Shown here: positions 47,209 to 55,879 of the stretch, piece after piece
How the letters are laid out: each line of letters starts with the position of its first letter
How positions within the stretch are numbered: position 1 is the first letter of the stretch
DNA from: Flavobacteriales bacterium
GTDB lineage: Bacteria > Bacteroidota > Bacteroidia > Flavobacteriales_F > PHOS-HE28
Direction of reading: 5' to 3'
Assembly: GCA_020635725.1 (NCBI GenBank)
Contig: JACJZF010000002.1
Coordinates: 1 to 64,000 of the forward strand
Length of the DNA stretch: 64,000 nucleotides
The notes under the pieces: model-generated
Told to the model about the DNA's origin: nothing
The model's database searches: none
The model's input: the letters and a program-made list of their open reading frames with translations, nothing else
Position numbers and translations under genes: made by a program

Positions 47209-48540
47209 ATGGAAGTGCTCATCGAACAGATCGCGATCTACGGCTCAGCGGCGCTGCTCTGCGGATTGGTCGTGTTCTTCTACCTGCGCGGGCAGCGGAA
47301 GAAGAGCGCCATCGTGGAGAAGAAGATCGAGACCGCGAAGGCCGAGGGCACCTTCGAGCCGGTCTCCTTGCACCCGTACATCGACCTGAACACCTGCATC
47401 GGAAGCGCGGCCTGCGTGGCGGAATGCCCGGAGAAGGACATCCTCGGGATCGTGGATGGGAAGGCCACCGTGATCCACGCCTCCAATTGCGTGGGCCATG
47501 GCGCATGCTTCCACGCGTGCCCGGTGGAGGCCATCTCGCTGCGTATCGGCACGGAGAAGCGCGGCGTTGATCTGCCCCATGTGGACCAGAACTTCCAGTC
47601 GAACATCAAAGGGATCTACATCGCCGGCGAGCTCGGTGGCATGGGCCTGATCAAGAACAGTGTGGAGCAGGGCCAGCAGGCCATGGACAGCATCGCAGCT
47701 TCGCGCAAGCCGGCCATGGAGGGCGTGCTCGATGTGGTGATCGTGGGCGCGGGTCCGGCGGGTATATCGGCGACCCTGCAGGCGAAGAAGCACGGGCTTT
47801 CCACCATTACGCTGGAGCAGGATTCGCTCGGTGGCACGGTCTACACCTTCCCTCGTGCCAAGATCGTGATGACCGCTCCCATGGACCTGCCGCTCTTCGG
47901 TCAGGTGAAGCTCTTCGATACGAACAAGGGCGAGCTGCTCGAGATCTGGAAGAAGGTGATCGCCGAGCAGGGGATCACCATCACGGAGAACACGAAGGTC
48001 GAAGGCATCACGCCGCAAGCGAACGGAACCTTCAAGGTGGCCACGAGCACCGGTGAGACCTACGTGGCGCACAGCGTGCTACTCGCGATCGGACGGCGCG
48101 GCAGCCCACGGAAACTCGGCGTGCCGGGCGAGGATCTCCCGAACGTGGCCTATCGCCTGTTGGAGCCGGAGAACATCACGGGGAAACGCGTGATCGTCGT
48201 GGGTGGTGGCGATTCAGCCGTGGAGTCAGCGATGCTGCTGATGGATACCAACACCGTGGTGCTCTCATACCGCAGCGAGCAGTTCGCGCGCATCAAGCCG
48301 AAGAACAAGACCGCCGTGGATGCTGCCGTGGCCAAGGGTACGCTGAAGGTGATCTTCAATTCCAACCTGGTCTCCATCGCAGAAGACCATGTGCTGCTGA
48401 AGGTGGGCGAGGAAACGCGCCGGATGGGGAACGACCTCGTGTACATCTTCGCTGGCGGTGAACTGCCGACGTCCTTCCTGCAGAAAGCGGGCGTGGAGAT
48501 CACCAAACGGTTTGGTCACATCGTGAAGAAGCACCGATGA
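47209..48540 (+). CDS. Membrane-anchored Fe-S/FAD pyridine-nucleotide-type oxidoreductase
   Basis: This 443-residue protein has an N-terminal membrane helix (about residues 8-26) and a two-cluster ferredoxin-like region. A thioredoxin-reductase-like flavoprotein follows, with the FAD motif VVIVGAGPAGISA (about 176-188) and a second dinucleotide motif VIVVGGGDSAVESA. The ferredoxin motifs are C63-IGS66-AAC69-VAEC73-P and C94-VGH97-GAC100-FHAC104-P: in each the usual second Cys is replaced (Ser66, His97). It probably moves electrons between a cytosolic donor such as NAD(P)H or ferredoxin and the adjacent cytochrome b. The cytochrome c gene overlaps its stop (ATGA). Confidence 0.78.
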   Translation: MEVLIEQIAIYGSAALLCGLVVFFYLRGQRKKSAIVEKKIETAKAEGTFEPVSLHPYIDLNTCIGSAACVAECPEKDILGIVDGKATVIHASNCVGHGACFHACPVEAISLRIGTEKRGVDLPHVDQNFQSNIKGIYIAGELGGMGLIKNSVEQGQQAMDSIAASRKPAMEGVLDVVIVGAGPAGISATLQAKKHGLSTITLEQDSLGGTVYTFPRAKIVMTAPMDLPLFGQVKLFDTNKGELLEIWKKVIAEQGITITENTKVEGITPQANGTFKVATSTGETYVAHSVLLAIGRRGSPRKLGVPGEDLPNVAYRLLEPENITGKRVIVVGGGDSAVESAMLLMDTNTVVLSYRSEQFARIKPKNKTAVDAAVAKGTLKVIFNSNLVSIAEDHVLLKVGEETRRMGNDLVYIFAGGELPTSFLQKAGVEITKRFGHIVKKHR

Positions 48541-50150
48541 CCGGCCTGCGCGCATATCTCTTCGCCTTGCTCGCCATGATGGCGGCGCTGGGGAATGCGC
48601 AACTCTCGCCCGGAGACTTGACGACGGCGCATGCCGACCTCGAGGGCATGAGCAATTGCACCCAATGCCACGACCTCGGCAACAAGGTGACCAATGCGAA
48701 GTGCCTGGCCTGCCACAAGGAGCTGCAGTCGCTCATCACCCAGAAGCGCGGTTACCACGTGAGCGCGGAGGTGAAGGCCAAGGATTGCTTCAGCTGCCAC
48801 AGCGAGCACCATGGCCGTGCCTTCCAGATGGTGCGTTTCGAAGAGAAGAATTTCGACCATGGGCTCACCGGATACAAGCTGGAAGGCGCGCACAAGACCG
48901 TGGATTGCCGGAAGTGCCACGCGCCGGACCACATCAAGGACAAGCAGGCCAAGTACCGGGAGAAGACCTTCATGGGACTTGATCGCGCATGCCTCTCCTG
49001 CCACAAGGACCAGCACCAGGGAACGCTCTCACGCGATTGCGCGGAATGCCACACCATGGAGAAGTGGAAGCCGGCGAGCCGCTTCGATCATGGGCGCACC
49101 GAGTTCAAGCTGACCGGTGGCCACGTGAACGTGGACTGCGCGAAGTGCCACCAGGAGACCACGCGCAAAGGCCAGCCCTTCCAGGAATTCGCCGATGTGC
49201 CGCACGCCGACTGCAAGTCCTGCCACAGCGATCCGCACAAGGCGCACTTCACCAACGCGTGCGCGCAATGCCATGTCGATGAGTCATTCAAGCAACTCTC
49301 GCGGATCGACCGCTTCGACCACAACAAGACGCCTTTCAAGCTGAACGGGAAGCACAAGGATGTGGATTGCTTCTCCTGTCACAAGCGCACCAGCGACCCG
49401 GCCACCGTGTTCCAGGATCGTTTGGGTGTGGGCATGAACCAGTGCGCCACCTGCCACAAGGACCCGCACGAGGGAAGGTTCGGGACCGATTGCGCGCAAT
49501 GTCACCAGGAGAAGGGCTTCAAAGCGCTGCGCTCCATGGACAAGTTCGACCACAACCTCACCGACTTCCCGCTTGTGGGGAAGCACGTGAGCGTGGACTG
49601 CAAGAAGTGTCACAAGGGGGCCTACACCGATCCGCTCGCCTTCGATGCGTGCAACAAGTGCCACACGGACTATCACGAGGGCGACTTCGCCAAGGACGGC
49701 GCATCGCCGGATTGCGTCGAGTGCCACGCGGTCACCGATGGATTCGATGTGAGCACCTACACGTTGAAGCAGCATGGCCGGACCGCCTTCCCGTTGGATG
49801 GTGCGCACATCGCCACGCCCTGTTTCGCCTGCCACCTGGCCGACGGCGCTAAGCATAAGGCGGAACGGCCGAAGCAGAAATGGGTGTTCCGCAACATGGG
49901 CACCGCCTGCGCCGACTGCCACGACAATGTGCATGGCGACGACTTCGCGAAGGACGGCGTGACCGACTGCAAGCGATGCCACGTCTCCGAGAGCTGGTTC
50001 CCGAAGCTCTTCGACCATGACTTCACCCGATTCCCGCTCGAGGGCGAGCACGTGAAGGTGGAATGCCGGCAATGCCACAAGGCCGATGGCGACGGACGCG
50101 TGCCATCCTTCAAGATCGAGCGGTTCGAATGCGCCGACTGTCACAAATAG
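48537..50150 (+). CDS. Periplasmic 20-heme c-type cytochrome
   Basis: This 537-residue protein has a signal peptide ending GNAQ near residue 21, and I count 20 CXXCH heme-binding motifs spread evenly to the last residues (ADCHK). Repeats of the form FDH-x(2)-T-x-F-x-L-x-G-x-H-x(2)-V-x-C-x-x-C-H supply additional histidines that can serve as distal heme ligands, so bis-His low-potential hemes are likely. It resembles cytochrome c3/c7-type multiheme proteins. It should carry electrons between the inner-membrane module and the larger cytochromes. It starts within the stop of the flavoprotein gene and its end overlaps the next gene by 22 nt. Confidence 0.82.
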   Translation: MTGLRAYLFALLAMMAALGNAQLSPGDLTTAHADLEGMSNCTQCHDLGNKVTNAKCLACHKELQSLITQKRGYHVSAEVKAKDCFSCHSEHHGRAFQMVRFEEKNFDHGLTGYKLEGAHKTVDCRKCHAPDHIKDKQAKYREKTFMGLDRACLSCHKDQHQGTLSRDCAECHTMEKWKPASRFDHGRTEFKLTGGHVNVDCAKCHQETTRKGQPFQEFADVPHADCKSCHSDPHKAHFTNACAQCHVDESFKQLSRIDRFDHNKTPFKLNGKHKDVDCFSCHKRTSDPATVFQDRLGVGMNQCATCHKDPHEGRFGTDCAQCHQEKGFKALRSMDKFDHNLTDFPLVGKHVSVDCKKCHKGAYTDPLAFDACNKCHTDYHEGDFAKDGASPDCVECHAVTDGFDVSTYTLKQHGRTAFPLDGAHIATPCFACHLADGAKHKAERPKQKWVFRNMGTACADCHDNVHGDDFAKDGVTDCKRCHVSESWFPKLFDHDFTRFPLEGEHVKVECRQCHKADGDGRVPSFKIERFECADCHK

Positions 50151-53100
50151 CCGTGCTGGGCCTGCTGATGGCCACGCGGCTCTCCGCGCAGTCGCCGCAT
50201 GGGGAGAACCTGAGGATCGATTGCGGGAGCTGCCATAGCCCGGCAGGCTGGACCAACGCGACCTTGATCTGGAGCGAAGAGGGATCCACGGCGCTCAAGC
50301 ACAAAGGCCGTTCGCGCGGCAAAGACCCCCGGGTGGATGCCACGGCTGCTTCGATGGTCTTCCGGCACGATTCGACCGGCTTCGCGCTGACCGGAGCGCA
50401 TTTGAAGGTGGACTGTCGCTCCTGCCACACCACACTGGCCTTTGACCAAGCTCCATCGGACTGCATCGCCTGCCACACCGATGTTCACGCAAGCACCGTG
50501 GGCAACGACTGCGCGCGCTGCCACAGTTCCACGAGTTGGATCGTGAACGAGATCCCGGAGCTGCATGAATTGAACGGATTCGCGCTCGTGGGCAGTCATG
50601 GAAACCTCAGCTGCACCGATTGCCACATTTCCGGAAACCCGCTCCAGTTCGATCGGGTCGGGAACGATTGCATCAGCTGCCACCGTGCCGATTTCATGGC
50701 GACGCGATCGCCTAACCATGCAGCCAGTGGTTTCTCCACGGATTGCACGGAGTGCCACGACCCGATGAGCGGCGGTTGGCACACCACCGTCGTGAACCAC
50801 GATTTCTTCCCGCTCACGCTCGGTCACGCGATCGATGATTGCAGCCGCTGCCACACGACCGGGAGCTTCAGCGATGCATCGCCGGAGTGCATCTCCTGTC
50901 ATCAACAGGATTTCGCCTCGACAGCGAACCCGGATCACCAGTCGGCCGGTTTCTCAACGGATTGCGCCTCTTGTCACTCAACGAACCCAGGCTGGAACCC
51001 GACCACTTATGATCACGCGGTCTGGCCACTGGTCGGTGGCCATATTCCAGCGAGCTGCGATCAGTGTCACCAAGGGAATTACCAGAACACGCCGACCTCG
51101 TGCGAGGCCTGTCACCTGACCGACTACAACGCCACGACGGATCCCAACCACGTCACGGCGGGCTTCCCCACGGATTGCGCACAATGCCATAACGAAGGTT
51201 CCTGGAACAACGCTTCCTTCGATCACAACATCACCGACTTCCCGCTCACGGGACAACACCAGAGCGTGGACTGCATGCAGTGCCATGCGAACGGCTTCAC
51301 GGGCACGCCCACCAACTGCGACGCCTGCCACCTGACCGACTACAACAGCACGGTGGAGCCGAACCACCAGCAAGCGCAGTTCTCAACGGACTGCACGCAA
51401 TGCCATACGACCGATGGCTGGACGCCGAGCAGCTTCGATCACGCCTCGACGGGCTGGGCCTTGAACGGATCTCACCAGAACGTGAACTGCAACCAGTGCC
51501 ACGCGAACGGCTACCAGAACACGCCGACCGCGTGCGAGGCCTGCCACTTGACCGACTACAACGGCACCACCGATCCCAACCACGTCACGGCGGGCTTCCC
51601 GACGGACTGCGCGCTGTGTCACGATGAAGGCTCCTGGGGCACCGCCACCTTCGACCACAACACGACGGCCTTCCCGCTCACGGGGCAGCATACCAGCGTG
51701 GACTGCATGCAGTGCCATGCGAACGGGTTCACGGGCACGCCCACGAACTGCGACGCCTGCCACCTGACCGACTACAACAGCACGGTGGAGCCGAACCACC
51801 AGCAAGCGCAGTTCTCAACGGACTGCACGCAATGCCATACGACCGATGGCTGGACGCCGAGCAGCTTCGATCACGCCTCGACGGGCTGGGCCTTGAACGG
51901 ATCTCACCAGAACGTGAACTGCAACCAGTGCCACGCGAACGGCTACCAGAACACGCCGACCGCGTGCGAGGCCTGCCACTTGACCGACTACAACGGCACC
52001 ACCGATCCCAACCACGTCACGGCGGGCTTCCCGACGGACTGCGCGCTGTGTCACGATGAAGGCTCCTGGGGCACCGCCACCTTCGACCACAACACGACGG
52101 CCTTCCCGCTCACGGGGCAGCATACCAGCGTGGACTGCATGCAGTGCCATGCGAACGGGTTCACGGGCACGCCCACGAACTGCGACGCCTGCCACCTGAC
52201 CGACTACAACAGCACGGTGGAGCCGAACCACCAGCAAGCGCAGTTCTCAACGGACTGCACGCAATGCCATACGACCGATGGCTGGACGCCGAGCAGCTTC
52301 GATCACGCCTCGACGGGCTGGGCCTTGAACGGATCTCACCAGAACGTGAACTGCAACCAGTGCCACGCGAACGGCTACCAGAACACGCCGACCGCGTGCG
52401 AGGCCTGCCACTTGACCGACTACAACGGCACCACCGATCCCAACCACGTCACGGCGGGCTTCCCGACGGACTGCGCGCTGTGTCACGATGAAGGCTCCTG
52501 GGGCACCGCCACCTTCGACCACAACACGACGGCCTTCCCGCTCACGGGGCAGCATACCAGCGTGGACTGCATGCAGTGCCATGCGAACGGGTTCACGGGC
52601 ACGCCCACGAACTGCGACGCCTGCCACCTGACCGACTACAACAGCACGGTGGAGCCGAACCACCAGCAAGCGCAGTTCTCAACGGACTGCACGCAATGCC
52701 ATACGACCGATGGCTGGACGCCGAGCAGCTTCGATCACGCCTCGACGGGCTGGGCCTTGAACGGATCTCACCAGAACGTGAACTGCAACCAGTGCCACGC
52801 GAACGGCTACCAGAACACGCCGACCGCGTGCGAGGCCTGCCACTTGACCGACTACAACGGCACCACCGATCCCAACCACGTCACGGCGGGCTTCCCGACG
52901 GACTGCGCGCTGTGTCACGATGAAGGCTCCTGGGGCACCGCCACCTTCGACCACAACACGACGGCCTTCCCGCTCACGGGGCAGCATACCAGCGTGGACT
53001 GCATGCAGTGCCATGCGAACGGGTTCACGGGCACGCCCACGAACTGCGACGCCTGCCATCTGACGGACTACAACGGCACGGTGGAGCCGAACCACCAGCA

Positions 53101-54034
53101 GGCGCAGACCTCCACGGACTGCACGCAATGCCATAGCACCGACGGCTGGACGCCCTCCTCATTCGACCATGCGAGCACGGGCTGGGCCTTGAACGGCTCT
53201 CACCAGAACGTGAACTGCAACCAGTGCCACGCGAACGGCTACCAGAACACGCCGACCGCGTGCGAGGCCTGCCACCTGACCGACTACAACGGCACCACTG
53301 ATCCCAACCACGTCACGGCGGGCTTCCCGACGGACTGCGCCCTGTGTCACGATGAAGGCTCCTGGGGCAACGCCACCTTCGACCACAACACGACGGCCTT
53401 CCCGCTCACGGGCCAGCATACCAGCGTGGACTGCATGCAGTGCCATGTGAACGGCTTCACCGGTACGCCCACGAACTGCGACGCCTGCCACCTGACCGAC
53501 TACAACGGCACCACCTCGCCGAACCATGCACAGTCCGGCTTCCCGACCGATTGTGCGCAATGTCATGGCACCTCGGCTTGGGTCCCTGCTGCATTCGATC
53601 ACAACAGCACCGGATTCCCGCTGACAGGGCAGCACGTGAACGCGAGCTGCTTGGATTGCCACGCCAATGGATATACCGGAACGCCAACCGAATGCGAGGC
53701 CTGCCACATGCCAGACTACAACAGCGCTTCCAATCCGAACCATCCGGGCGAGGTGTATCCCACGGATTGTGCATTCTGTCACACTACTGCGGGTTGGGAT
53801 CCCTCATCTTTCCATCACGATGCGCAATACTTCCGCATTTACAGCGGCACGCACAACAACGAATGGAACACCTGTACGGAGTGCCACACCAGCCCGGGCG
53901 ATTACTCGTCGTTCAGCTGCATCGATTGCCATGAGCACGACAACCAGAACTCGGTGAACAACGACCACAACGGAGTATCGGGCTACAGCTACACGAGCGC
54001 GGCTTGCTACAGCTGCCATCCGAATGGCAATTGA
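50129..54034 (+). CDS. Giant 52-heme c-type cytochrome with near-identical internal repeats
   Basis: This 1301-residue protein has a signal peptide (MRRLSQIAVLGLLM to LSAQ, about 21 residues), and I count 52 CXXCH motifs. The first quarter is irregular. The centre consists of 72-residue modules with three hemes each, of the type CHANGY..TPT.C.ACH, DYN..T.PNH, TDC..CH, W....FDH; two modules form a 144-residue unit repeated almost without change. The C-terminus ends with NEWNTCTECH and SVNNDHNGVSGYSY before CHPNGN. The ATG at 50129 lies within the end of the previous gene. It carries no T9SS sorting domain. The heme density suggests a long electron wire, in the periplasm or across the outer membrane. 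Confidence 0.85.
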   Translation: MRRLSQIAVLGLLMATRLSAQSPHGENLRIDCGSCHSPAGWTNATLIWSEEGSTALKHKGRSRGKDPRVDATAASMVFRHDSTGFALTGAHLKVDCRSCHTTLAFDQAPSDCIACHTDVHASTVGNDCARCHSSTSWIVNEIPELHELNGFALVGSHGNLSCTDCHISGNPLQFDRVGNDCISCHRADFMATRSPNHAASGFSTDCTECHDPMSGGWHTTVVNHDFFPLTLGHAIDDCSRCHTTGSFSDASPECISCHQQDFASTANPDHQSAGFSTDCASCHSTNPGWNPTTYDHAVWPLVGGHIPASCDQCHQGNYQNTPTSCEACHLTDYNATTDPNHVTAGFPTDCAQCHNEGSWNNASFDHNITDFPLTGQHQSVDCMQCHANGFTGTPTNCDACHLTDYNSTVEPNHQQAQFSTDCTQCHTTDGWTPSSFDHASTGWALNGSHQNVNCNQCHANGYQNTPTACEACHLTDYNGTTDPNHVTAGFPTDCALCHDEGSWGTATFDHNTTAFPLTGQHTSVDCMQCHANGFTGTPTNCDACHLTDYNSTVEPNHQQAQFSTDCTQCHTTDGWTPSSFDHASTGWALNGSHQNVNCNQCHANGYQNTPTACEACHLTDYNGTTDPNHVTAGFPTDCALCHDEGSWGTATFDHNTTAFPLTGQHTSVDCMQCHANGFTGTPTNCDACHLTDYNSTVEPNHQQAQFSTDCTQCHTTDGWTPSSFDHASTGWALNGSHQNVNCNQCHANGYQNTPTACEACHLTDYNGTTDPNHVTAGFPTDCALCHDEGSWGTATFDHNTTAFPLTGQHTSVDCMQCHANGFTGTPTNCDACHLTDYNSTVEPNHQQAQFSTDCTQCHTTDGWTPSSFDHASTGWALNGSHQNVNCNQCHANGYQNTPTACEACHLTDYNGTTDPNHVTAGFPTDCALCHDEGSWGTATFDHNTTAFPLTGQHTSVDCMQCHANGFTGTPTNCDACHLTDYNGTVEPNHQQAQTSTDCTQCHSTDGWTPSSFDHASTGWALNGSHQNVNCNQCHANGYQNTPTACEACHLTDYNGTTDPNHVTAGFPTDCALCHDEGSWGNATFDHNTTAFPLTGQHTSVDCMQCHVNGFTGTPTNCDACHLTDYNGTTSPNHAQSGFPTDCAQCHGTSAWVPAAFDHNSTGFPLTGQHVNASCLDCHANGYTGTPTECEACHMPDYNSASNPNHPGEVYPTDCAFCHTTAGWDPSSFHHDAQYFRIYSGTHNNEWNTCTECHTSPGDYSSFSCIDCHEHDNQNSVNNDHNGVSGYSYTSAACYSCHPNGN
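51314..53058 (+). repeat. 432-bp tandem repeat, about four copies
   Basis: The sequence repeats with a period of 432 bp from 51314 to 53058, inside the giant cytochrome gene; by eye I found no difference between the four copies. A fifth, diverged unit follows. Each unit encodes 144 residues with six heme sites and keeps the frame. Identity at synonymous positions means recent duplication or active homogenisation, and also that copy number may be misjudged in an assembly. Confidence 0.85.
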
Positions 54035-54163
54035 TACCAGAGGAACCATGTCTTCCACATGCCGATTCGTGGGCTCTATTTCCGGTCTGGTCGGATATGG
54101 GGCACGAAGCGCGGCGCACGAATCCTTACTTGCGTTCAAAGACCGTGTTCGGCACCTCACCTG

Positions 54164-55876
54164 ATGGCCCGTTTCGTTGAGCATATCGCTTTGCGCTGCT
54201 CTCGGCAGCGTTTCTGGATGCTTGTATTGGCGGGCACCCTTTTCCTGGCATCGGGACGCCTACGGGCGCAATCCCCGCACGGCGATGCCTTCCGGATCGA
54301 TTGCTCGGCCTGCCATGTCCCGGATAGCTGGACAGCCATGCGAGACCCGCTCGCCTTCGACCACGACAGTACGGCCATGCCGCTGATAGGGCAGCACCGG
54401 ATGACCGATTGCCGCTCTTGCCATGCGTCCATGCGTTTCGACGCCCCGACCCCGACGGACTGCATCGCGTGCCATACCGATGTGCACGCCATGACCGTCG
54501 GTAACGATTGTGCGCGCTGCCACACCCCGACGTCGTGGCTGGTGGATGAGATACCCGAGCTGCACGAACTGAATGGGTTCGCGCTCGTTGGGGTGCATGG
54601 CAACCTGAGCTGCGTGGACTGCCACGTCTCGGACAACACGCTGGCGTTCGCCCGGCTGGGCAACGATTGCATCAACTGCCACCGCTCGGATTTCATGGCC
54701 ACCACGATGCCGAACCACAGCGCTTCGGGATTCTCCACCGATTGCATCGAATGCCACGATCCCCTCGGGACGGGATGGGGCACGGGGTTCACGAGCCACG
54801 ACTTCTTCCCGCTAACGAACGGGCACGCCATACAGGACTGTGCGCGATGCCACACCACGGGCAACTTCTCCGATGCGTCGCCTGAATGCGCGAGCTGCCA
54901 CATGACGGACTACAACAGCTCGGTGGAGCCGAACCACGCCGCCGCGGGTTTCTCCACCGATTGCGCGGCATGCCATACGACAGGGCCTGGCTGGAACGGC
55001 TCATTCGACCACAACCTGACCGGTTTCCCGCTGCATGGAACGCATACCACAACGGCCTGCATCCAATGCCACGCAAACGGCTATGCGGGGACGCCCACTG
55101 CCTGCAGCGCGTGCCACATCGACGACTACAACGCCACCACGGAACCGAACCACTCGGCATCCGGCTTCAGCACGGACTGCGCCATGTGCCACGATGAAAC
55201 GGCCTGGGGCAACGCCACCTTCGACCACAACAACACCGGGTTCCCGCTTCATGGAACCCATGCGACCACCAATTGCATCGAGTGCCACGCGAACGGCTTC
55301 GCCGGCACCCCGACGGCCTGCAGCGCATGCCACATGGATGACTACAACTCAACGACGGATCCGAATCATGCGGCATCCGGCTTCAGCACGGACTGCGCTG
55401 CGTGCCACGATGAGACCGCGTGGGGCAACGCTTCATTCAACCACAACAACACGGACTTCCCGCTCACCGGGCAGCACGTGACAACGGCGTGCATCGAGTG
55501 CCATGCCAATGGCTATGCAGGCACCCCAACCGCTTGCAGCGCCTGCCACATGGCCGACTACAACGCCACGAACGACCCGAACCACGCTGCGGTGAACTTC
55601 CCCACCGACTGCGCCGCCTGCCACTCCACGAATGGCTGGGAGCCTGCCACCTTCAACCACGATCAGCAGTACTTCCCCATCTACAGCGGGACCCACCATA
55701 ACGAGTGGGATGCCTGTACAGACTGCCACACGAACCCGTCGAACTACAGCGTGTTCTCGTGCATCAATTGTCACGAGCACAGCAATCAGAACTCGGTGAA
55801 CAACGACCACAACGGGGTCTCCGGCTACTCGTACAACAGCAACGCCTGTTACAACTGCCATCCGAACGGACATTGA
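54164..55876 (+). CDS. 22-heme c-type cytochrome, paralogue of the giant cytochrome
   Basis: This 570-residue protein has a signal peptide (LFLASGRLRAQ, about residues 18-36), and I count 22 CXXCH motifs. Its N-terminal part (SPHGDAFRIDCSACH) and its end (SVNNDHNGVSGYSY, CHPNGH) closely match those of the 52-heme protein. The middle has the same three-heme modules but in fewer and more diverged copies. The two proteins thus share end caps and differ in repeat number. The ATG at 54164 is chosen; an ATG at 54218 would give a shorter signal peptide. The 129 nt before it hold no clear promoter. The barrel gene follows after 3 nt. Confidence 0.82.
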   Translation: MARFVEHIALRCSRQRFWMLVLAGTLFLASGRLRAQSPHGDAFRIDCSACHVPDSWTAMRDPLAFDHDSTAMPLIGQHRMTDCRSCHASMRFDAPTPTDCIACHTDVHAMTVGNDCARCHTPTSWLVDEIPELHELNGFALVGVHGNLSCVDCHVSDNTLAFARLGNDCINCHRSDFMATTMPNHSASGFSTDCIECHDPLGTGWGTGFTSHDFFPLTNGHAIQDCARCHTTGNFSDASPECASCHMTDYNSSVEPNHAAAGFSTDCAACHTTGPGWNGSFDHNLTGFPLHGTHTTTACIQCHANGYAGTPTACSACHIDDYNATTEPNHSASGFSTDCAMCHDETAWGNATFDHNNTGFPLHGTHATTNCIECHANGFAGTPTACSACHMDDYNSTTDPNHAASGFSTDCAACHDETAWGNASFNHNNTDFPLTGQHVTTACIECHANGYAGTPTACSACHMADYNATNDPNHAAVNFPTDCAACHSTNGWEPATFNHDQQYFPIYSGTHHNEWDACTDCHTNPSNYSVFSCINCHEHSNQNSVNNDHNGVSGYSYNSNACYNCHPNGH

Positions 55877-55879
55877 CCG

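Noticed and set aside
51314..53058. Regular repeats that could suggest a CRISPR array
   Set aside because: The period is 432 bp with no unique spacers, and it is in frame within a cytochrome gene; no cas genes are present.
50129..55876. Type IX secretion of the large cytochromes
   Set aside because: Both end in a heme motif and CHPNG, without the sorting domain seen in the protein at 38805-40463.
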